Shown here piece after piece: positions 34,571 through 43,529 of a stretch of 64,000 nt of DNA. The position numbers and the translations under genes were made by a program. The notes under the pieces are model-generated. The model did no database searches. It saw nothing but the letters and a program-made list of their open reading frames with translations, and had not been told where the DNA came from. Origin of the DNA: Sphingomonas sp. NFR15. Its GTDB lineage: Bacteria; Pseudomonadota; Alphaproteobacteria; Sphingomonadales; Sphingomonadaceae. Within the stretch, counting starts at the first letter, position 1. Each line of letters opens with the position of its first letter. The stretch spans positions 186,001-250,000 of the forward strand of contig NZ_FMWX01000006.1 of the NCBI RefSeq assembly GCF_900103265.1. Reading direction: 5' to 3'.

Positions 34571-35407
34571 TCAGGCGCGGATGAACGCCAGCAGATCGGC
34601 GTTGATGACCTCGGCATGGGTCGTCAGCATCCCGTGCGGGAAGCCCGGATAGATTTTCAGCTCCGCGTTCGGCAGCAGCTTGGCCTGGAGCAGCGATGCG
34701 TCCTTGTACGGCACGATCTGGTCGTCATCGCCCTGGAGCACCAGCGTCGGCACGGTGATCGCCTTGAGATCCTCGGTCTGGTCGGTTTCCGAGAAGGCCT
34801 TGATCCCCTCGTAATGCGCGTTGGCCGCGCCCATCATGCCCTGGCGCCACCAGTTGCGGATCACGCCTTCGGACACTGCCGCGCCCTCACGGTTGAAGCC
34901 GTAGAACGGCCCCGACGCGAGATCGAGGAAGAATTGCGCGCGATTGGCGGCGAGCGCGGCGCGGAGCCCGTCGAACACGGCGATCGGGGTGCCGTCGGGG
35001 TTGGCGTCGGTCTGCACCATCAGCGGCGGCACCGCGCTCACCAGCACCGCCTTGGCGACGCGGCCCTGCGGCTGACCGAACTTGGCGACATAGCGCGCGA
35101 CTTCGCCGCCGCCGGTCGAATGGCCGATGTGGACGGCGTTCTTGAGGTCGAGATGCTCGGCAACGGCCGACGCGTCGGCGGCATAATGGTCCATGTCGTG
35201 GCCGATCGGGGTCTGCGACGAGCGGCCGTGCCCGCGCCGGTCGTGCGCGACCACGCGGTAGCCCTGGGCGAGGAAGAACAGCATCTGTGCGTCCCAATCG
35301 TCCGACGACAGCGGCCAGCCGTGATGGAAGACGATCGGCTGTGCGTCCTTTGGACCCCAATCCTTGTAGAAGATCTCGGTGCCGTCCGCGGTGGTCACAT
35401 AAGCCAT
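34571..35407 (-). CDS. alpha/beta hydrolase, non-haem chloroperoxidase (perhydrolase) type
   Basis: 278 residues. Matches the cofactor-free haloperoxidase/esterase group very closely: FHHGWPLSSDDWDAQMLFF, VVAHDRRGHGRSSQ, the nucleophile elbow GHSTGGGEVARY, an acidic GDDDQIVPY and the histidine in FPHGMLTTH. Such enzymes hydrolyse esters or form peracids; physiological substrates are mostly unknown. GGAGATTAGC before the ATG at 35405-35407 supports the start. No signal peptide, so it is cytoplasmic. Confidence 0.92.
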   Translation of the reverse strand: MAYVTTADGTEIFYKDWGPKDAQPIVFHHGWPLSSDDWDAQMLFFLAQGYRVVAHDRRGHGRSSQTPIGHDMDHYAADASAVAEHLDLKNAVHIGHSTGGGEVARYVAKFGQPQGRVAKAVLVSAVPPLMVQTDANPDGTPIAVFDGLRAALAANRAQFFLDLASGPFYGFNREGAAVSEGVIRNWWRQGMMGAANAHYEGIKAFSETDQTEDLKAITVPTLVLQGDDDQIVPYKDASLLQAKLLPNAELKIYPGFPHGMLTTHAEVINADLLAFIRA

Positions 35408-35577
35408 GCTAATCTCCATCGGTCTGGATGCCGGCGCCGCGCCGGTCCGTCGGTGCTGGATATCGTCCAACGATTGCACGAAAGCTACCATACGCACGTT
35501 GGGGTGCCGCTCGTGCCGGCTCCGCACTATCAGGGTTTGGGCTTTGGTGGATTCGCCGCGACCAAGATGATGCGGCT

Positions 35578-35593
35578 GTTACGAGATCGTAAC
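35578..35593. promoter_or_regulatory. palindromic candidate operator before the FixL-like kinase
   Basis: GTTACGA-GA-TCGTAAC is a perfect 7-base inverted repeat with a 2-base centre, 40 bases upstream of the kinase start codon and near the probable transcription start. It could be a regulator binding site; the partner is unknown. Confidence 0.4.
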
Positions 35594-35633
35594 GCTTGGT
35601 AGAGCGGCGGGGGTGAATGGGCGGGAGGGTTTG

Positions 35634-37160
35634 ATGCGCGGCGATGCCAAGGCGAAGCGGCTGGCGGGGCGGCTGCGGGCGGCGGCCGCGCTGTCGCTCG
35701 CGCTCGGCATCTTCGTGCTCGACGCGCTCAGCCCGCTGCAGGGGGCGGTCGCCGTCCTCTACACGACGGTCGTGCTGCTCGCCGCGCGCGGGCGGGACCG
35801 CGCGCCGGTGATCGCCGCCGGCGTGATCTGCGCGGGGCTCGCGGCGGCGGGCTATGTCGTCGGCCATTGGGGCGCGCCGCTCGGCTCGCCGGCGATCCGG
35901 CTCGGCGTCAGCCTGCTCGCGATCGCCATCACCACGATCCTGACGGCGCGGCACCAGACCGCGATGGCGGCGCGCCGCCAGTCCGACCAGCGCTATCGCA
36001 CGATCTTCAACGCGGTCGGCTTTCCGATCTGGGAATCGGATTGGTCGGCGGCCTATGCGATGTTGCGCGACGTGGACGCGCCGGACGCGGAACTGGTCCG
36101 GCGTGCCGCCGAGACCGCGCACATCCGCACCGGCAATCTCGCGGCGGCGCGGCTGTTCGGCTTCGAGACGCGCGAGGCGCTCGCCGGGCGCAACATCGTC
36201 GGCCACCATACGCCCGCCGCGCAGGCGATGTTCGAGCGCTTCTTCCTCGCGCTCAAACAGGGCGTGACCGAGATCGAGGAGGAACTGCAACTCCTCACCT
36301 GCACCGGCGACACGGTCGATGTCGTGCTGCGCATCACCCTGCCGCCCGAGCATGACGGCTGGCGGCAGGTGCTGGTGATGGCGCTGGACGTGACCGAGCG
36401 CAACCGCGCGCAGGCGCGGCTCGCCCAGTCGCAGGCCGAACTGGCGCACATGTCGCGCGTCACCACGCTCGGTCAGCTCGCCGCGTCGATCGCGCATGAG
36501 GTCAACCAGCCGCTGTCGGCGATCATCACCTATGCCAAATCGGGCCGGCGCTGGCTGGCGCGCGAGGCGCCCGGTGCGGCCGAGGTCGGCGACTGTCTCG
36601 ACCATATCGCCACCAACGGCACCCGCGCCGCCGACGTGATCGCACGCATCCGCGATCTCGCGCGCAAGGGCGAGCCGCGGCGCGAGGTCACCGATCTCGC
36701 CGCGCTGATCGCCGAGACCGCCGAATTGCTCGGGCGCGACCTGAACGCGCATGCGGTGGCGCTGCGGCTCGACGTGGCGGACGATCTGCCGCCGGTCGCG
36801 GGCGACCGCGTCCAGCTTCAGCAGGTGCTGATGAACCTGATGCTCAACGCCAGCCAGGCGATGGCCGACACCCCCGCCGAACGCCGGCACCTCTGCGTCG
36901 GGGCCCGTCGCGACGGCACGGCGGTGACGGTCGACGTGCAGGATTGCGGCCCCGGCATCACCGGCATCGCGCCCGAGCGGCTGTTCAGCCCCTTCTTCAC
37001 CACCAAGGCCGACGGGATGGGCATGGGCCTGTCGATCTGCCGCGCGATCGTCGAGCGGCATAGCGGCACGCTCACCGCCGCCGAGCGGCCCGGCGGCGGC
37101 GCCACCTTCCGCTTCCGCCTGCCGATCGGCACCACCACATCCGAGGAGATCGCCGCATGA
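35634..37160 (+). CDS. membrane sensor histidine kinase with PAS domain (FixL/TtrS-like output)
   Basis: 508 residues. Three or four N-terminal membrane helices (about 10-105), then a PAS domain (about 110-270: [19 protein letters not shown]... to [13 protein letters not shown]), HisKA with the phospho-acceptor in [15 protein letters not shown], and HATPase_c with N box [17 protein letters not shown] and [13 protein letters not shown]. The EVNQPL H-box is that of the FixL/DctB type. The start at 35634 has GGGAGG six bases upstream; an in-frame GTG at 35613 is less favourable. It overlaps its response regulator by four bases. The signal is unknown. Confidence 0.92.
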   Translation: MRGDAKAKRLAGRLRAAAALSLALGIFVLDALSPLQGAVAVLYTTVVLLAARGRDRAPVIAAGVICAGLAAAGYVVGHWGAPLGSPAIRLGVSLLAIAITTILTARHQTAMAARRQSDQRYRTIFNAVGFPIWESDWSAAYAMLRDVDAPDAELVRRAAETAHIRTGNLAAARLFGFETREALAGRNIVGHHTPAAQAMFERFFLALKQGVTEIEEELQLLTCTGDTVDVVLRITLPPEHDGWRQVLVMALDVTERNRAQARLAQSQAELAHMSRVTTLGQLAASIAHEVNQPLSAIITYAKSGRRWLAREAPGAAEVGDCLDHIATNGTRAADVIARIRDLARKGEPRREVTDLAALIAETAELLGRDLNAHAVALRLDVADDLPPVAGDRVQLQQVLMNLMLNASQAMADTPAERRHLCVGARRDGTAVTVDVQDCGPGITGIAPERLFSPFFTTKADGMGMGLSICRAIVERHSGTLTAAERPGGGATFRFRLPIGTTTSEEIAA

Positions 37161-37798
37161 CCATCGCTCCGGGCCGCGCCTGCATCATCGACGACGATGC
37201 CGAAGTGCGCGGCGCGATCGGCAGCCTGTTGCGGTCGAGCGGCTTCGACGTCGCGCTGTATGAAAGCACGGCGGCGTTCCTGGCGGACGCGCGGCCCGAG
37301 CTGCCCGCGTGTCTGGTGCTCGACGTGCGCCTGCCCGGCGAGAACGGCCTCGATTTCCAGGAGGGGCTCGCGGCGCGCGGCATCGACCTGCCGGTCATCC
37401 TCATCACCGGGCATGGCGACATTCCGATGAGCGTGCGCGCGATGAAAGCCGGCGCGATCGACTTCCTCCCCAAGCCGTTCAGCGACGAGCAGATGCTGGC
37501 GGCGGTCGAAACCGCGATCGCTGCCGACCGCGCGCGGCGCGCCGCCGCCGCCGGCGACGCCAGCCTGCGCGACGCATACGCCCGGCTCACCCCGCGCGAA
37601 CGCGAGGTGATGGCGCTGGTCGTCACCGGCTTGATGAACAAGCAGGTCGCGGCCCGGCTCGATCTGTCGGAGATCACGGTCAAGATCCACCGCGGCAACG
37701 TGATGCGCAAGATGGCGGCGCAGTCGCTCGCCGATCTCGTCCGCATGGCCGAGGCGCTCGGCGTGCGCGACGAAACCATCCACCGCTTCCCGGCGTGA
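37157..37798 (+). CDS. FixJ/LuxR-type response regulator
   Basis: 213 residues: receiver domain (about 1-125) with IIDDDAEVR, phospho-acceptor Asp in [26 protein letters not shown] and the lysine in [12 protein letters not shown], then a LuxR-type helix-turn-helix ([20 protein letters not shown]...[17 protein letters not shown]). The ATGA overlap with the kinase makes it the cognate partner. The GHGDIPM motif is typical of the FixJ/StyR subgroup. Targets are unknown. Confidence 0.94.
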   Translation: MTIAPGRACIIDDDAEVRGAIGSLLRSSGFDVALYESTAAFLADARPELPACLVLDVRLPGENGLDFQEGLAARGIDLPVILITGHGDIPMSVRAMKAGAIDFLPKPFSDEQMLAAVETAIAADRARRAAAAGDASLRDAYARLTPREREVMALVVTGLMNKQVAARLDLSEITVKIHRGNVMRKMAAQSLADLVRMAEALGVRDETIHRFPA

Positions 37799-37804
37799 GA
37801 CGGG

Positions 37805-37837
37805 CCGCACGCCGGGCGCGGCACGCCGGGCGTGCGG
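37805..37837 (+). terminator. hairpin behind the FixJ-like regulator
   Basis: CCGCACGCC (37805-37813) and GGCGTGCGG (37829-37837) are exact reverse complements with a GC-rich loop, six bases after the stop codon. No T-run follows, so factor-independent termination would be weak. Confidence 0.45.
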
Positions 37838-37889
37838 AAATTCTGCCGAAACATCGCGGCACCACCCAGCCCGCCTGGAGGTGTTGCTT

Positions 37890-38075
37890 ATGTCCGAACC
37901 GAGTTTTCTCCACTTCTGCCGCCGCGCGCGCCAGGAGCAGATCGCCGCGATCAACGCCACCAGCGAGGCCGCGGCGGACGCGCATCGCCGGCTCTGCACC
38001 CTCCATGCCGAGATGGCGTGCGCCATCGCGGGCCGATCGCGCCGCGCGCGCGGTTTGATCGCGGCGGTGGCGTGA
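37890..38075 (+). CDS. small hypothetical protein preceding a response regulator (61 aa)
   Basis: MSEPSFLHFCRRARQEQIAA... is a short, alanine- and arginine-rich helical protein without a membrane segment; two cysteines lie at residues 10 and 40. TGGAGG lies about 9 bases before the ATG at 37890. The stop overlaps the start of the next gene (TGATG), so it is probably translated with the OmpR-type regulator. No family recognised. It could be a small modulator of the neighbouring two-component system, by position only. Confidence 0.6.
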   Translation: MSEPSFLHFCRRARQEQIAAINATSEAAADAHRRLCTLHAEMACAIAGRSRRARGLIAAVA

Positions 38076-38821
38076 TGCTATCGGAGCGCGATGAGGAGTC
38101 CGTGACCATCGACACCGCCCCGGCCGATGCGGACACGCACATCGTCGTCGTCGATGACGATCGCGAAATCCGCACGCTGCTGTGGGAAAGCCTCGCCGAA
38201 CATGGCTTCGCCGTCAGCATGGCGGCGGACACGCGCCAGCTCGACACGCTCATGCGGACCGGCCGGGTCGATCTCGTCATCCTCGACATCATGATGCCCG
38301 GCGAGGACGGCATCGCCGCGTGCCGGCGGCTGCGGCAGGCGGGCGGCCCGCCCGTGATCCTGCTCAGCGCGCGCGGCGGCGAAAGCGACCGCATCCTCGG
38401 GCTCGAGACCGGCGCGAGCCATTATCTGCCCAAGCCGTGCAGCGCGCGCGAGGTGCTCGCCACCGTGCGCGCCGCGCTGCGCACACATCAAGGCGTGGGC
38501 GCGCGCGAGGCGGTGCTGGTGTTCTCGGGCTGGCGGATGGACCTGAGCGCGTGGGAACTGACCGATCCCGAGGGCGTGCTGATCGATCTCACCGACGGCG
38601 AGTTCGCGGTGCTTCGCCTGTTCGTCGAGCGCCCGCGCCGCGTGCTGTCGCGCGAGCAATTGCTGGAGGGCGCGCGCGGCCCCGATTCGGACGCGTTCGA
38701 CCGCGCGATCGACGTGCAGATCAGCCGGCTGCGGCGCAAGTTGCGCGCGCCCGGCGACGAGATGATCCGTACCGTCCGCAACGAGGGCTATATGTTCGTG
38801 CCCGCCGTGACGCGCCGGTGA
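38075..38821 (+). CDS. OmpR-family response regulator
   Basis: 248 residues: receiver domain (about 20-135) with IVVVDDDREIRTLLWESL, phospho-acceptor Asp in LVILDIMMPGEDG and the conserved lysine in YLPKPCSAREV (Cys where Phe is usual), then a winged helix with LTDGEFAVLRLF, VLSREQLLEGA and DVQISRLRRKL...IRTVRNEGYMFV. It is paired with the following kinase, ten bases downstream. The start at 38075 overlaps the preceding small gene; an in-frame GTG at 38102 after GAGGAG is an alternative. Regulon unknown; the position suggests a link to envelope or carbohydrate functions. Confidence 0.93.
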   Translation: MLSERDEESVTIDTAPADADTHIVVVDDDREIRTLLWESLAEHGFAVSMAADTRQLDTLMRTGRVDLVILDIMMPGEDGIAACRRLRQAGGPPVILLSARGGESDRILGLETGASHYLPKPCSAREVLATVRAALRTHQGVGAREAVLVFSGWRMDLSAWELTDPEGVLIDLTDGEFAVLRLFVERPRRVLSREQLLEGARGPDSDAFDRAIDVQISRLRRKLRAPGDEMIRTVRNEGYMFVPAVTRR

Positions 38822-38831
38822 TGACGCACCG

Positions 38832-40148
38832 ATGAGCTTGGGGCGCGGCGCGAGCTGGGGGATGCTCACGCGCGTGCTGGCGGTGCTGCTGGCGGCGGTG
38901 GTCGCGGTGCAGCTCGCCAATTTCGCGCTGCTGCAATTCGTGCCGTTGCCGCGCCCGCCGCTGTTCACGGTCGCGCAGGTCGCCGCCGCCTTGCGCGGCG
39001 GGGAGAAGGCGCCGGGTGCGTTCCACTTCCGGGTGACGGACGCCCCGGAGCCGACCCGTCCCGGCCGCGCGACATGGCTGGCGGCCGCGCTGGCGCGCGA
39101 TCTGGGCGTGTCGCGCGACGCGGTGCGGCTCGCCTTCACCGATCCGCCGATGTTCCGCCACGGCGTGGCCGGCGGGGCGGCGCGGCCGCACGACGCCGGG
39201 GAGAATCGCGACGCGGTGCTGGTCGGCGATTTCAGCGCGGCGTTCCGCCGGGGCGACGGACGCTGGCTGGCGGTGGCGCCGGTGCGCAGCGGCCTCGACG
39301 CGTGGCGGGTGCGGCTGCTGCTGTTCCTGCTCGCCTCGCTCGTCACGGTCGCGCCGTTCGCGTGGCTGCTCGCGCGCTGGGTGGCGCGGCCGGTCGCCCT
39401 GTTCGCCAACGCCGCCGAACGGATCGGCCGCGATCCGCACACCGCCCCGCTCGCCGTCTCCGGGCCGGCCGAGATCGCCCATGCCGCGCGTGCGATGAAC
39501 GAGATGCAGACCCGGCTCAACCGCTATGTCGATGATCGCACCGTGATGATCGGCGCGATCGCGCATGATCTGCGCACGCCGCTGATGCGGCTCGCGCTGC
39601 GGCTCGAACATGCGCCCGAGGCGTTGCGGCGCGGGGTCGAGCGCGACGTCGCCGACATGCAGGCGATGATCGCGGCGACCACCGATTATGTGCGCGGCGC
39701 GACCGGGCCGAGCACGCGCCGCCGCCTCGAGCTGCGCGCGCTCGCCGAAAGCGCGGTGGACGGCCTGCTCGATCGTGGCGCGCAGGTGGTGTTGCTGCCC
39801 GGTCCGCCGGTCGTCGTCGAGGGCGATCCGGTCTCGCTGCGCGCCGTGCTCGACAATCTGCTGACCAACGCGCTGCGCTATGCGGGCGATGCCGAGGTGT
39901 CGATCGCGCGGGATCGCGGCTTGGCGACCATCGACGTGCGCGACCACGGGCCGGGGCTGCCCGACGCCGATCTCGACCGTGTATTCGAGCCGTTCTTCCG
40001 CAGCGAGCAATCGCGCAACAAGGATACCGGCGGCATCGGGCTGGGGCTCGCCAGCGTCCGTGCGCTCGTCCACCTGCATGGCGGCACGGCGCGGATCGTG
40101 AATCACCCGGATGGCGGATTGCTCGCGCGGGTCGAACTGCCGCTCTGA
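38832..40148 (+). CDS. sensor histidine kinase, EnvZ-like
   Basis: 438 residues: membrane helix at about 11-35, a periplasmic domain to about 155, second membrane helix near 160-185 (LLLFLLASLVTVAPFAWLLA), HAMP (RPVALFANAAERIG), HisKA with GAIAHDLRTPLMRL, and HATPase_c with LDNLLTNALRYAG, DHGPGLP and GGIGLGLASVRALV. Layout and H-box match the EnvZ/OmpR group. It forms an operon with the preceding OmpR-type regulator. The periplasmic domain is not recognised, so the signal is unknown. Confidence 0.93.
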   Translation: MSLGRGASWGMLTRVLAVLLAAVVAVQLANFALLQFVPLPRPPLFTVAQVAAALRGGEKAPGAFHFRVTDAPEPTRPGRATWLAAALARDLGVSRDAVRLAFTDPPMFRHGVAGGAARPHDAGENRDAVLVGDFSAAFRRGDGRWLAVAPVRSGLDAWRVRLLLFLLASLVTVAPFAWLLARWVARPVALFANAAERIGRDPHTAPLAVSGPAEIAHAARAMNEMQTRLNRYVDDRTVMIGAIAHDLRTPLMRLALRLEHAPEALRRGVERDVADMQAMIAATTDYVRGATGPSTRRRLELRALAESAVDGLLDRGAQVVLLPGPPVVVEGDPVSLRAVLDNLLTNALRYAGDAEVSIARDRGLATIDVRDHGPGLPDADLDRVFEPFFRSEQSRNKDTGGIGLGLASVRALVHLHGGTARIVNHPDGGLLARVELPL

Positions 40149-40176
40149 GATCGCCGAGAGCGCCCGGCCCACATTC

Positions 40177-40190
40177 TGACACCGGTTCCC
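40177..40190. promoter_or_regulatory. candidate LacI-type operator upstream of kduI
   Basis: TGACACCGGTTCCC, centred on ACCGGT. The same decamer TGACACCGGT recurs at 57071-57080 in uxaA and 58538-58547 at the start of the transporter gene, where it extends to the palindrome GACACCGGTGTC. The position, 64 bases before the kduI start codon, suits a promoter-proximal operator. Confidence 0.4.
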
Positions 40191-40253
40191 TATTTTGGTT
40201 GGCAGCGATGCCGGTTTGTCGCTATGCGACGGCAAACGACAGGCGAGGGCGAT

Positions 40254-41096
40254 ATGTTCGACAAGACCTTCTACGGCACGCACCCCGACATGATGGAGTG
40301 CGTCAGCAACGACGAGCTGCGCGACCGCTATCTGATCCAGAACCTGTTCCGCCCCGGCGCGTGCGTGCTCAACTATACGCATGCCGAACGCTTCGTGATC
40401 GGCGGGGTCGCCGTCGCCACCGGCACGGTCAAGCTGCCCGATCAGACCGAGCCGCCCTCGGCGGCGGGGCATCCGTTCCTCGAACGCCGCGAACTGGCGA
40501 TCGTCAACGTCGGCACGGTCGACGGCATCGTCACGGTCGACGGCGAGGCTTTCACGCTCGGCAACAAGGATTGCCTCTACGTCACGATGAGCGCGAAGGA
40601 CGTCGGCTTTTCGGGCAACGGCGCGCGCTTCTATCTCGCCTCGTGCCCGGCGCATAAGGCGTTCACCACGCGCAAACTGTCGATCGCCGACGCGAACGCG
40701 CTCGAACGCGGCAGCCTCGCCGAATCGAACGAGCGCACGATCTTCCAGCTCGTCATCCCCGGCGTGTGCGACAGCGCGCAACTGGTGATGGGGCTGACCG
40801 TGCTCAAGCCGGGTTCGGTGTGGAACACGATGCCGCCGCACATCCACGAGCGCCGCAGCGAGATCTATTTCTATTTCGAACTCGACGATCTCGACAAGGA
40901 TCGCGTGATGCACTTCATGGGCGAGGGCGAGGCGACCCGCCACATCGTCATGCAGAACGAGGAAGCGGTGATCTCGCCGCCCTGGTCGATCCACATGGGC
41001 GCGGGCACCAAGGCCTATGCCTTCATCTGGGCGATGGCGGGCGAGAACCAGGATTATACCGACATGAACGTCCTCGACATCTGCCAGTTGGCGTGA
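40254..41096 (+). CDS. kduI: 5-dehydro-4-deoxy-D-glucuronate isomerase
   Basis: Isomerises 5-keto-4-deoxyuronate, which forms from unsaturated galacturonate after lyase cleavage of pectin, to 2,5-diketo-3-deoxygluconate. 280 residues, full length, two cupin halves. The zinc site is visible in [18 protein letters not shown] (two His and Glu) with a later [26 protein letters not shown] is characteristic of KduI. The start at 40254 follows CGAGGGCGAT. KduD begins 5 bases after the stop and KdgK 9 bases after that, giving a three-step operon from unsaturated uronate to 2-keto-3-deoxy-6-phosphogluconate. Confidence 0.96.
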   Translation: MFDKTFYGTHPDMMECVSNDELRDRYLIQNLFRPGACVLNYTHAERFVIGGVAVATGTVKLPDQTEPPSAAGHPFLERRELAIVNVGTVDGIVTVDGEAFTLGNKDCLYVTMSAKDVGFSGNGARFYLASCPAHKAFTTRKLSIADANALERGSLAESNERTIFQLVIPGVCDSAQLVMGLTVLKPGSVWNTMPPHIHERRSEIYFYFELDDLDKDRVMHFMGEGEATRHIVMQNEEAVISPPWSIHMGAGTKAYAFIWAMAGENQDYTDMNVLDICQLA

Positions 41097-41101
41097 GCGC
41101 G

Positions 41102-41848
41102 ATGTTCGATCTCACCGGCAAGGTCGCGGTCGTGACCGGGGCCAACACCGGCATCGGCCAGGCGATCGCGCTGGCGCTGGCAGGGGCCGGCGCGGACATC
41201 GCCGCGGTCGGCCGGTCGCCCTGCGACGAGACGGTCGCCGCCGTGCGCGCGCTCGGGCGCGAAGCGGTGTTCGTCGCCGCCGATCTGTCGAGCATCGCCC
41301 CGGTTGGCGCGATCGTCGAGGAGACGGTCGCCACGCTCGGCGGGCTCGACATCCTCGTCAACAACGCCGGTATCATCCGCCGCGCCGATGCGGTCGATTT
41401 CTCCGAGGCCGATTGGGACGCGGTGATCGACACCAATCTCAAATCGGTGTTCTTTCTCTGCCAGGCGGCGGGGAAGCACATGATTTCGCAAGGCTCGGGC
41501 AAGATCATCAACATCGCCTCGATGCTGACCTTCCAGGGCGGCATCCGCGTGCCGAGCTATACCGCGTCGAAATCGGGCGTGGGCGGGCTCACCAAATTGC
41601 TCGCCAACGAATGGTCGGCCAAGGGCGTCAACGTCAACGCGATCGCGCCCGGCTATATCGCCACCAACAACACCACCGCGCTGCGCGAGGACGAGGACCG
41701 CAACGCCGCGATCCTCGCGCGCATCCCGGCGGCGCGCTGGGGCAAGCCGTCCGATCTCGGCGGCGCGGCGGTGTTCCTGGCGTCGTCCGCGTCGGATTAT
41801 GTCGACGGCCATATCCTCGCGGTCGACGGCGGCTGGCTCGCGCGCTAG
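41102..41848 (+). CDS. kduD: 2-dehydro-3-deoxy-D-gluconate 5-dehydrogenase
   Basis: SDR enzyme of 248 residues that reduces 2,5-diketo-3-deoxygluconate to 2-keto-3-deoxygluconate. Rossmann motif TGANTGIG near residue 12, NNAG in the middle, catalytic tyrosine and lysine in YTASKSGVGG, and the KduD-like C-terminal GKPSDLGGAAVFLASSASDYVDG. The product is the substrate of kdgK next door. The ATG at 41102 follows the kduI stop. Confidence 0.94.
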   Translation: MFDLTGKVAVVTGANTGIGQAIALALAGAGADIAAVGRSPCDETVAAVRALGREAVFVAADLSSIAPVGAIVEETVATLGGLDILVNNAGIIRRADAVDFSEADWDAVIDTNLKSVFFLCQAAGKHMISQGSGKIINIASMLTFQGGIRVPSYTASKSGVGGLTKLLANEWSAKGVNVNAIAPGYIATNNTTALREDEDRNAAILARIPAARWGKPSDLGGAAVFLASSASDYVDGHILAVDGGWLAR

Positions 41849-41857
41849 GCTGACGGC

Positions 41858-42871
41858 ATGCGATCCTCGATAGCGTTTTTCGGCGAACTGCTCGTCCGCC
41901 TCTCCCCGCCCGACAAGCTGCTGCTGCGCAGCGCGCGCACGCTCGATCTCGCGGTCGGCGGCGCCGAGGCGAACGTGGCGATCGGGCTGGCGAGCCTCGG
42001 TCACACCACGCGCATGATCAGCCGGCTGCCCGCCAATCCGCTCGGCGACATGGCGCGTTCGGTGCTGATGGGGGCGGGCGTTGATTGCACGCATGTCGCA
42101 CGTGCCGAAGGGCGGATGGGGTTGTATTTCCTCACCCCTGGCGCCGGCTTGCGCGCCTCGGAGGTCGTGTACGATCGCGCCGGCAGCGTGTTCGCGCGCG
42201 CCACCGAGGCCGATTTCGACTGGGACGCGGTGTTCGCGGGTGCGACGCACCTGCTGATGTCGGGCATCACCCCCGCGCTCGGGCCGGATTCGTCGCGCCT
42301 CGCGATCGCGGCGGCACGCGCGGCGAAGGATCGCGGGCTCACCCTGATCTTCGACGGCAATTATCGGGCCCTGCTCTGGGAAGCGTGGGACAGCGATCCG
42401 CGCGGCGTGCTGTCCGAACTGGTCGGCATGGCCGACATGATGTTCGGCAACCACCGGGACATCGCGCTGCTGCTCGCCACCCGCTTCACGAGCGACGGCG
42501 AGGACCGGCGGCGTGAAGCGGCGGCGGCGCTGTTCGCGGCGTTCCCCAACCTCAAGCACCTCGCTTCGACCGCGCGCCATGTCGAAGCCGCCGACCGCCA
42601 CCTGCTCTCCGCGCGCGTGGAAACGCCCGACGCGGTCGCACAGACCGAGGAGGTCGAGGTCTCGGGCATCATCGACCGGATCGGCGCGGGCGACGCCTTC
42701 GCGGCGGGCGTGCTGCACGGCTTGCTGCGCAACCCGGACGATATCGAAGGCGCGGCGGAGTCGGGGCTGGCGCTGACCGTGCTCAAACATTCGCTCCCCG
42801 GTGACGCGAGCCTGTTCGGGCAGGGCGATATCGATGCGTTCCTGTCCGGGCAGTTCGACGTCAGGCGCTAA
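41858..42871 (+). CDS. kdgK: 2-keto-3-deoxygluconate kinase (PfkB family)
   Basis: 337 residues. PfkB features: GGAEANVAIGLASLG near the N-terminus, LIFDGNYRALLW, and the ATP/catalytic motif IDRIGAGDAFAAGVLHG. It phosphorylates 2-keto-3-deoxygluconate to 2-keto-3-deoxy-6-phosphogluconate, where the unsaturated-uronate branch (kduI-kduD) and the galacturonate branch (uxaC-reductase-uxaA) of this window meet. The aldolase that would split the product is not in the window. It ends at a convergent repeat facing lutC. Confidence 0.93.
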   Translation: MRSSIAFFGELLVRLSPPDKLLLRSARTLDLAVGGAEANVAIGLASLGHTTRMISRLPANPLGDMARSVLMGAGVDCTHVARAEGRMGLYFLTPGAGLRASEVVYDRAGSVFARATEADFDWDAVFAGATHLLMSGITPALGPDSSRLAIAAARAAKDRGLTLIFDGNYRALLWEAWDSDPRGVLSELVGMADMMFGNHRDIALLLATRFTSDGEDRRREAAAALFAAFPNLKHLASTARHVEAADRHLLSARVETPDAVAQTEEVEVSGIIDRIGAGDAFAAGVLHGLLRNPDDIEGAAESGLALTVLKHSLPGDASLFGQGDIDAFLSGQFDVRR

Positions 42872-42876
42872 CCCGT

Positions 42877-42923
42877 CCGTTCGTCCCGAGCGCAGGTGTC
42901 TCGACTGCGCTCGACACGACCGG
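42877..42923. repeat. CCGTTCG-family inverted repeat, copy 8
   Basis: CCGTTCGTCCCGAGCGCAG (from 42877) opposes CTGCGCTCGACACGACCGG (to 42923), with almost no loop. It fills the junction between convergent kdgK and lutC. Confidence 0.75.
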
Positions 42924-43529
42924 TCAGTCTTCGCCGACCAACAGAACATGCAGAAACCGCGGACCATGCGCGCCGCGAATATACTGCCCCTCGATATCCG
43001 TCGTGCCGCTCACGCCCGTTACCCAGTAATGCGCGCGCGGCTGTGGGCCGGGTAGCGCGGCGTCCTCCAGATGCGAGACGATCGCGGCTTCGCGCAGCAG
43101 CACGATATGATGCAGGCCGAGGAAATTGGGCAGCATCGGCGCGTGCGGCCCGGTCTCGAACACCAGCGAGCCGGACTCGGCGATACCGAGCCGCGCCCAT
43201 GCGATCACCGCCGGTTCGTCGGGCGTGATCGCCAGGCTGAGCGCGAAGCCCGACCAGTCGGCGGCGAATCGAGGATCGTCGGGCAGGAACACCGCCGGGG
43301 GCAGGCCATGTTCGGCGAGATAGCGCGCCACCGCCGCCGGCGCATCGGCGACCGACCCGATCCGCGCGTGGGTCGCGCCGCTCGCGGGCAGCGCCAGCGC
43401 GGCGAGGAAGGCGGCGACGCGGTCCTCCGCAACCGATGGGCGCACCGGATCCGCGAGCAGCGCATCGGCGGCGCCCGGCGGCGGCGCGGCGGTGCCGAGC
43501 GCGCCGAGGATTTCTTCGCGCGCGTTCAT
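42924..43529 (-). CDS. lutC: LutC-like lactate utilisation protein (LUD domain)
   Basis: 201 residues. LUD-domain protein with the LutC/YkgG pattern: MNAREEILGALG at the start, ITPDEPAVIAWARLGIAESGSL, LPNFLGLHHIVLLREAAIV, and WVTGVSGTTDIEGQYIRGAHGPRFLHVLLV at the C-terminus. It is the third subunit of the LutABC complex that oxidises L-lactate to pyruvate. It overlaps lutB by four bases (ATGA) and ends the long minus-strand operon that begins with iclR and the rhamnose dehydrogenase. Confidence 0.93.
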   Translation of the reverse strand: MNAREEILGALGTAAPPPGAADALLADPVRPSVAEDRVAAFLAALALPASGATHARIGSVADAPAAVARYLAEHGLPPAVFLPDDPRFAADWSGFALSLAITPDEPAVIAWARLGIAESGSLVFETGPHAPMLPNFLGLHHIVLLREAAIVSHLEDAALPGPQPRAHYWVTGVSGTTDIEGQYIRGAHGPRFLHVLLVGED

